DNA of 19,439 bases from Alphaproteobacteria bacterium. Its GTDB lineage: Bacteria > Pseudomonadota > Alphaproteobacteria > Rs-D84 > NBLK01. The stretch covers positions 1 to 19,439 of the forward strand of contig JAFGXE010000081.1 of assembly GCA_016936785.1 (NCBI GenBank), in the 5' to 3' direction. Shown here in pieces: positions 16,621 through 19,439 of the stretch. The stretch's first letter is position 1. Every line of letters starts with the position of its first letter. The position numbers were made by a program, and so were the translations under genes. The notes beneath the pieces are model-generated. The model was not told the DNA's origin. It was given only the letters and a program-made list of their open reading frames with translations, and did no database searches.

Positions 16621-17019
16621 TTAAAATTCACTAAAATCAATAAAGTCGTCATCTTTTTCGGGTGTTGTTTCTTCGGAGTTTAAATCGAGAAAGTCTTCTT
16701 CAAATGTATCTTCTTCTGCAATGGGTTTTTCGTCAAGAATAGGAATGTCATCTTTTTGCACAAATTCTATATCAGAAGATGATTCTGAGATGGATTCATT
16801 TTCAAATCCAAATTGAAGATCGTTTTGAACCGTTTCTTTTTCTGTCCCCATTGTTTCGTATTGGACACGTCGATCTGGGGCTGGAGGAAGAGGTGCGACA
16901 TTAAAATCTTGGCGACGGATATCAGTATTAACTGTGTAAGGATATCCGCCTAGATAGCCCATGGCACCTAAAACAACGGGAGAATAAATCAAACAAAGCA
17001 AGAATACTGATTTTTTCAT
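16621..17019 (-). CDS. Unknown acidic secreted protein upstream of secA
   Basis: I do not recognise this 132-residue protein. It starts with a signal peptide (MKKSVFLLCLIYSPVVLGA), likely cut near residues 18-19. A Gly/Tyr/Pro segment follows ('GYLGGYPYTVNTDIRR', 'NVAPLPPAPDRR'). The last 75 residues are very rich in Asp and Glu with repeated short acidic-aromatic units ('DTFEEDFLDL', 'DDDFIDFSEF') and look disordered. The frame stays open upstream to 17262, but that part runs antisense to the RNase P RNA and is not real. A minus-strand extended -10 (TGATATACT) ends only 7 bases before the ATG and there is no Shine-Dalgarno, so the message looks leaderless. It is probably cotranscribed with secA and dnaE. 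Confidence 0.72.
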   Translation of the reverse strand: MKKSVFLLCLIYSPVVLGAMGYLGGYPYTVNTDIRRQDFNVAPLPPAPDRRVQYETMGTEKETVQNDLQFGFENESISESSSDIEFVQKDDIPILDEKPIAEEDTFEEDFLDLNSEETTPEKDDDFIDFSEF

Positions 17020-17026
17020 AACCCAA

Positions 17027-17055
17027 AGTATATCATAAAAATGGTTGCTTTTCAC
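17027..17055 (-). promoter_or_regulatory. Promoter of the secreted protein-secA-dnaE unit
   Basis: On the minus strand GTGAAA (17055-17050) and TATACT (17032-17027) are 17 bases apart, with TG one base before the -10. The predicted transcription start falls at or one base before the ATG at 17019. The -35 overlaps that of the divergent rnpB promoter. Confidence 0.6.
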
Positions 17056-17073
17056 ATGTTTTCTTCTTATCTT
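17045..17073 (+). promoter_or_regulatory. rnpB: rnpB promoter
   Basis: TTGCTT (17045-17050) and TATCTT (17068-17073) are separated by 17 bases. The predicted start at about 17079-17080 coincides with the 5' strand of the RNase P P1 helix. Confidence 0.5.
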
Positions 17074-17078
17074 GAGTG

Positions 17079-17368
17079 TGGGAATGCAGACAACGGCGCG
17101 ACCACTTCGGTGGAGCGAGGAACGTCCGGACTCCTCTAAAGCAGAACAGTGGGTAACGCCCATCTCGCGTAAGCGACGGACTAGTGCCACAGAGACGAGT
17201 CGATTTAATTCGAGTGAAACGGGTAAACATCTGTTCGGGAGCAAGACAAAATAATGATACAAGCGCGCTTTAGCGTATCATGAGGTTGTTGCAAAGAAAT
17301 TTATAGTAATATAAATTCAAGATGAATCGTTGTCCTAGACAGAATCCGGCGTATCGCATTCCCATTTT
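17079..17368 (+). ncRNA. rnpB: RNase P RNA (compact, bacterial type A-like)
   Basis: This RNA is the catalytic component of RNase P, which trims tRNA 5' leaders. Universal landmarks appear in order: GAGGAACGTCCGGACTC (conserved region I), 'GGGTAACGCCC', 'AGTGCCACAGAGA', 'GTGAAACGGGTAAAC', 'GGGAGCAAGACAAAATA', 'AAGATGAATCGTTGTCC' and 'ACAGAATCCGGCGTATC' (region V). The ends pair as P1 (17079-17087 with 17356-17364), and P2 is GACAACG with CGTTGTC. P4 forms between 17122-17130 and 17345-17352 with the usual bulged T. A late hairpin (AATTTATA-GTAA-TATAAATT, 17298-17317) matches P18. At about 285-290 bases it is short compared with the 377 of E. coli; the P12-P14 region is reduced to a small hairpin. 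The exact 3' end is inferred; TTTT follows P1. Confidence 0.93.
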
Positions 17369-17430
17369 AAAAGTTCCCTTATTTATTTTTTTAACGATTG
17401 GACAGATTCACTTTAAATGTTTGTTTGATA

Positions 17431-17506
<76 letters not shown>

Positions 17507-17515
17507 ATAAATTGA

Positions 17516-17782
17516 TTATTGAGGTGATTCCGTAGGGGTTTCTGACAGAAAAGCTTTGCGTTCAAGAACATTTAAACGTGCATTCGTATCAAGTTTAATT
17601 GTTTCTACGTTTGTTTTAAGAACTTGGTTTTCATGTTCGAGAACTTCAATTTTTCCTGTTTGTTCCCGCACAACTTTATCCAACATGCTCATTTTTTCTG
17701 TTAGTGATTTCGGTTCATTCGTGACACCATTGAGTTGGCATCCAGTAAGCCCTAAAACAAAAATTAATCCTAATTTTTTCAT
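17516..17782 (-). CDS. Small coiled-coil lipoprotein
   Basis: The 88-residue protein begins MKKLGLIFVLGLTGC, a lipoprotein signal with lipobox LTGC (Cys15). Residues about 25-75 follow a heptad pattern of Leu, Val, Ile and Met ('LTEKMSMLDKVVREQ..KIEVLEHENQVLKTNVETIKLD'), predicting a continuous coiled coil. It should be a lipid-anchored trimer or dimer in the envelope, recalling Lpp or the YbgF/CpoB N-terminal coil in shape only. I chose the ATG at 17782 because of its AAGGA Shine-Dalgarno and the signal peptide; the open frame further upstream overlaps mreB and is dismissed. It sits 52 bases after mreB on the same strand, where many bacteria have mreC. A role in cell shape is inference. Confidence 0.8.
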   Translation of the reverse strand: MKKLGLIFVLGLTGCQLNGVTNEPKSLTEKMSMLDKVVREQTGKIEVLEHENQVLKTNVETIKLDTNARLNVLERKAFLSETPTESPQ

Positions 17783-17834
17783 CTTGTTTTTCCTTTTTTC
17801 TATCTTGATTTCGACAGGCTTAATCAGCGATTTT

Positions 17835-18881
17835 TTAGTAAGCTGTCCAGAAGACACCTTTTAATTCTTTCATCCGTTCCATAGCCATTCCTGTTCCGCG
17901 GACAACACAAGTTAGGGGATCTTCAGCAACAAAGACTGGAAGACCCGTTGACTGACGAATTGCAGCATCAAGTCGACGGAGTAAAGCCCCTCCTCCTGTG
18001 AGAACAATTCCGCGATCAACAATGTCTGCAGCAACTTCAGGGGCGGTTTGTTCAAGAGCAGATTTAACTGCTTCAATGATTTGGTTAATTGGCTCTGCGA
18101 GAGCTTCTGCTATTTCGCTTTCTGTGATTGAAATTTCCATTGGGACGCCATTAGTAAGGCTTCGACCTTTAATTTCAAATGTGCGTTCATGACTTTTGTC
18201 GCGTGATGGAATAGCGCAACCAATTTCTTTCTTTATGTTCTCCGCAGTTGAGTCTCCAATCAGAAGATTGTGTTTGCGACGAATATAATTAATGATTGAT
18301 GCATCCATTTTATCGCCACCAACGCGGACGGATTTTGCGTAGACGGTTCCGCTTAAAGACATGACAGCAACTTCTGTTGTCCCTCCTCCAATGTCGACGA
18401 CCATTGATCCAGATGGCTCTTGTATAGGTAGATTTGCTCCAATTGCAGCAGCAACAGGTTCATCAATGAGATACACTTGGCGAGCGCCAGCAACCTCGGC
18501 AGATTCTTGAATAGCACGACGTTCTACAGCGGTTGCGCTTGAAGGAACACAAATAACAATCATTGGAGCCACTAAAGTAAAGGATGTTTTGATTTTTTTG
18601 ATGAAATATTTGATCATTTCTTCTGCGACTTCAAATTCGGCAATAACACCATCTCGAAGTGGGCGAATCGCTTGGATGTTTCCGGGTGTGCGACCGAGCA
18701 TGCGTTTTGCTTCTTCGCCGACAGCTAGTACTTTTTTCTTTCCATAGTTATCGATTGAAAGTGCTACAACAGAAGGTTCATTCAATACAATGCCTTTATC
18801 TTTTACATAAATGAGTGTATTTGCTGTTCCAAGATCGATTGCAATATTAAACGAAAACCATTTCTTCATCTTATCAAACAT
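17835..18881 (-). CDS. mreB: Rod-shape-determining actin homologue MreB
   Basis: MreB forms membrane-bound filaments that guide the elongation peptidoglycan machinery. The 348-residue protein is of typical length and has the actin-fold motifs: phosphate 1 'IAIDLGTANTLIY' (about 13-25), 'NEPSVVAL', 'PLRDGVIAEFEVAEEMIKYF', 'IDEPVAAAIGA', phosphate 2 'VVDIGGGTTEVAVMS' and the adenosine motif 'VLTGGGALL'. The N-terminal 'MFDKMKKWFSF' is an amphipathic, basic-aromatic membrane tether. The AGGAC Shine-Dalgarno is within the 11 bases separating it from parB, so the two are cotranscribed. MreC and MreD, the usual operon partners, are not downstream; a small lipoprotein gene is. Confidence 0.96.
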   Translation of the reverse strand: MFDKMKKWFSFNIAIDLGTANTLIYVKDKGIVLNEPSVVALSIDNYGKKKVLAVGEEAKRMLGRTPGNIQAIRPLRDGVIAEFEVAEEMIKYFIKKIKTSFTLVAPMIVICVPSSATAVERRAIQESAEVAGARQVYLIDEPVAAAIGANLPIQEPSGSMVVDIGGGTTEVAVMSLSGTVYAKSVRVGGDKMDASIINYIRRKHNLLIGDSTAENIKKEIGCAIPSRDKSHERTFEIKGRSLTNGVPMEISITESEIAEALAEPINQIIEAVKSALEQTAPEVAADIVDRGIVLTGGGALLRRLDAAIRQSTGLPVFVAEDPLTCVVRGTGMAMERMKELKGVFWTAY

Positions 18882-18892
18882 TATTTGTCCTA

Positions 18893-19439
18893 TTATGCTT
18901 TGTATTTATTTAACCAACCTGAGAGCGCCTCAAATGATTCAAATATAAAAGAAAGAGAAACTTTCCCATCTTTTTGTGTTTGGAGCTGTCCTGCACCAAA
19001 GATTGTTTGAACTTCTTTTTCATACTCTGCGATCTTAACACGGACAAGATCATTTTGTAAATCACTTTTCCCAGTGAAATGCGTTTGTAGAATTGTTTGT
19101 TCTTTCGTGTTCTTTTGACGCTTTACACGCTCTTCTAAATCACGGACAGAAAGTTTGTTTTCTGTAATTTCTTCCGAAAGCTCTTCTGCATTTTCAACAT
19201 TTAAAAGTGAGCGCGCGTGACTCACACTCATTTCTTTTTTAATTACTTTTTGCTGAATATCTTCTGGTAGCTGAATGAGACGAATAAGATTTGTAATATA
19301 ACTACGACTTTTGCCAATACGGCTGGCGATCTCTTTATGAGAGTATCCGAAATCTTTCGCAAGTTGTGCAAATCCATGTGCTTCATCGATCGGATTCATG
19401 TCTGAACGCTGAAGGTTTTCAATTAAGGCAACTTCAAGA
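18893..19439 (-). CDS. parB: Chromosome partitioning protein ParB (N-terminus outside window)
   Basis: The frame is open to the window end, so the first part (including most of the CTPase/N-terminal domain) is missing. It enters at 'LEVALIENLQRSDMNPIDEAHGF', the classic end of the ParB nuclease-like domain, and continues into the helix-turn-helix 'YSHKEIASRIGKSRSYITNLIRLIQLP' that reads parS. Next come 'VIKKEMSVSHARSLL' and a C-terminal dimerisation region. The internal ATG at 19399 is not the start, because family sequence continues upstream of it. ParB spreads from parS, works with ParA, and loads SMC. It is followed 11 bases later by mreB, an unusual partner; parA is not visible. Confidence 0.93.
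   Translation of the reverse strand, partial: LEVALIENLQRSDMNPIDEAHGFAQLAKDFGYSHKEIASRIGKSRSYITNLIRLIQLPEDIQQKVIKKEMSVSHARSLLNVENAEELSEEITENKLSVRDLEERVKRQKNTKEQTILQTHFTGKSDLQNDLVRVKIAEYEKEVQTIFGAGQLQTQKDGKVSLSFIFESFEALSGWLNKYKA

Noticed and set aside
17020..17262. Upstream extension of the acidic secreted protein frame by 81 residues
   Set aside because: It runs antisense through the RNase P RNA core and its promoter, and the signal peptide begins exactly at the ATG at 17019.
17365..17398. Intrinsic terminator after rnpB
   Set aside because: There is a T-rich stretch but no separate hairpin. Only P1 followed by TTTT is seen, so no terminator is called.
17783..17857. Upstream extension of the coiled-coil lipoprotein frame by 25 residues
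   Set aside because: It overlaps the mreB C-terminus. The lipoprotein signal and Shine-Dalgarno mark 17782 as the start.

Overview
The window is AT-rich bacterial chromosome using the standard code (TGA is a stop). It most likely comes from an alphaproteobacterium. The evidence is a gapR (DUF2312) gene, an alphaproteobacterial-type pyruvate kinase, an XRE regulator of the alphaproteobacterial 'QQLQKYE' type, a XerC ending in AHPR, and an FtsZ ending in an 'IPSFLR' peptide. I cannot name the genus. There are no insertion sequences, CRISPR arrays or prophage genes. Nearly all of it is core housekeeping DNA, but several genes are arranged or shaped unusually.

Layout. 1-231: tail of an XRE regulator (+), sharing a bidirectional terminator with a YfbK-like von Willebrand lipoprotein (-, 298-1908). 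2026-3462: pyruvate kinase (-), divergent from gapR and a tatA with a long lysine-rich tail (+, 3564-4177). A bidirectional hairpin then separates tatA from leuS (-, 4231-6684). 6841-7386: small outer-membrane barrel (+). 7482-10373: ftsZ, an unknown membrane protein and xerC (+), joined by overlapping stop/start codons. 10474-17019: an acidic secreted protein, secA and dnaE, all on - in the order secreted protein, secA, dnaE. 17079-17368: a compact RNase P RNA on +, fired divergently from the secreted-protein promoter. 17431-17506: tRNA-Thr(CGT) on -. 17516-19439: parB (cut by the window end), mreB and a small coiled-coil lipoprotein on -.

How the genes relate. The window gathers much of the chromosome and cell-cycle machinery: ParB (segregation), MreB (shape), FtsZ (division), XerC (dimer resolution), DnaE (replication) and GapR (DNA topology). 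It also carries protein export (SecA, TatA) and RNA processing (rnpB, leuS, tRNA-Thr).

The points most worth following are these: an FtsZ with a diverged segment after its T7 loop, translationally coupled to an unrecognised membrane protein; a shared 13-base extended -10 promoter core, one copy giving an apparently leaderless gene; a shortened RNase P RNA with a covarying change in helix P4; a leucyl-tRNA synthetase of non-proteobacterial type; and an orphan TatA with a histone-H1-like tail beside gapR.
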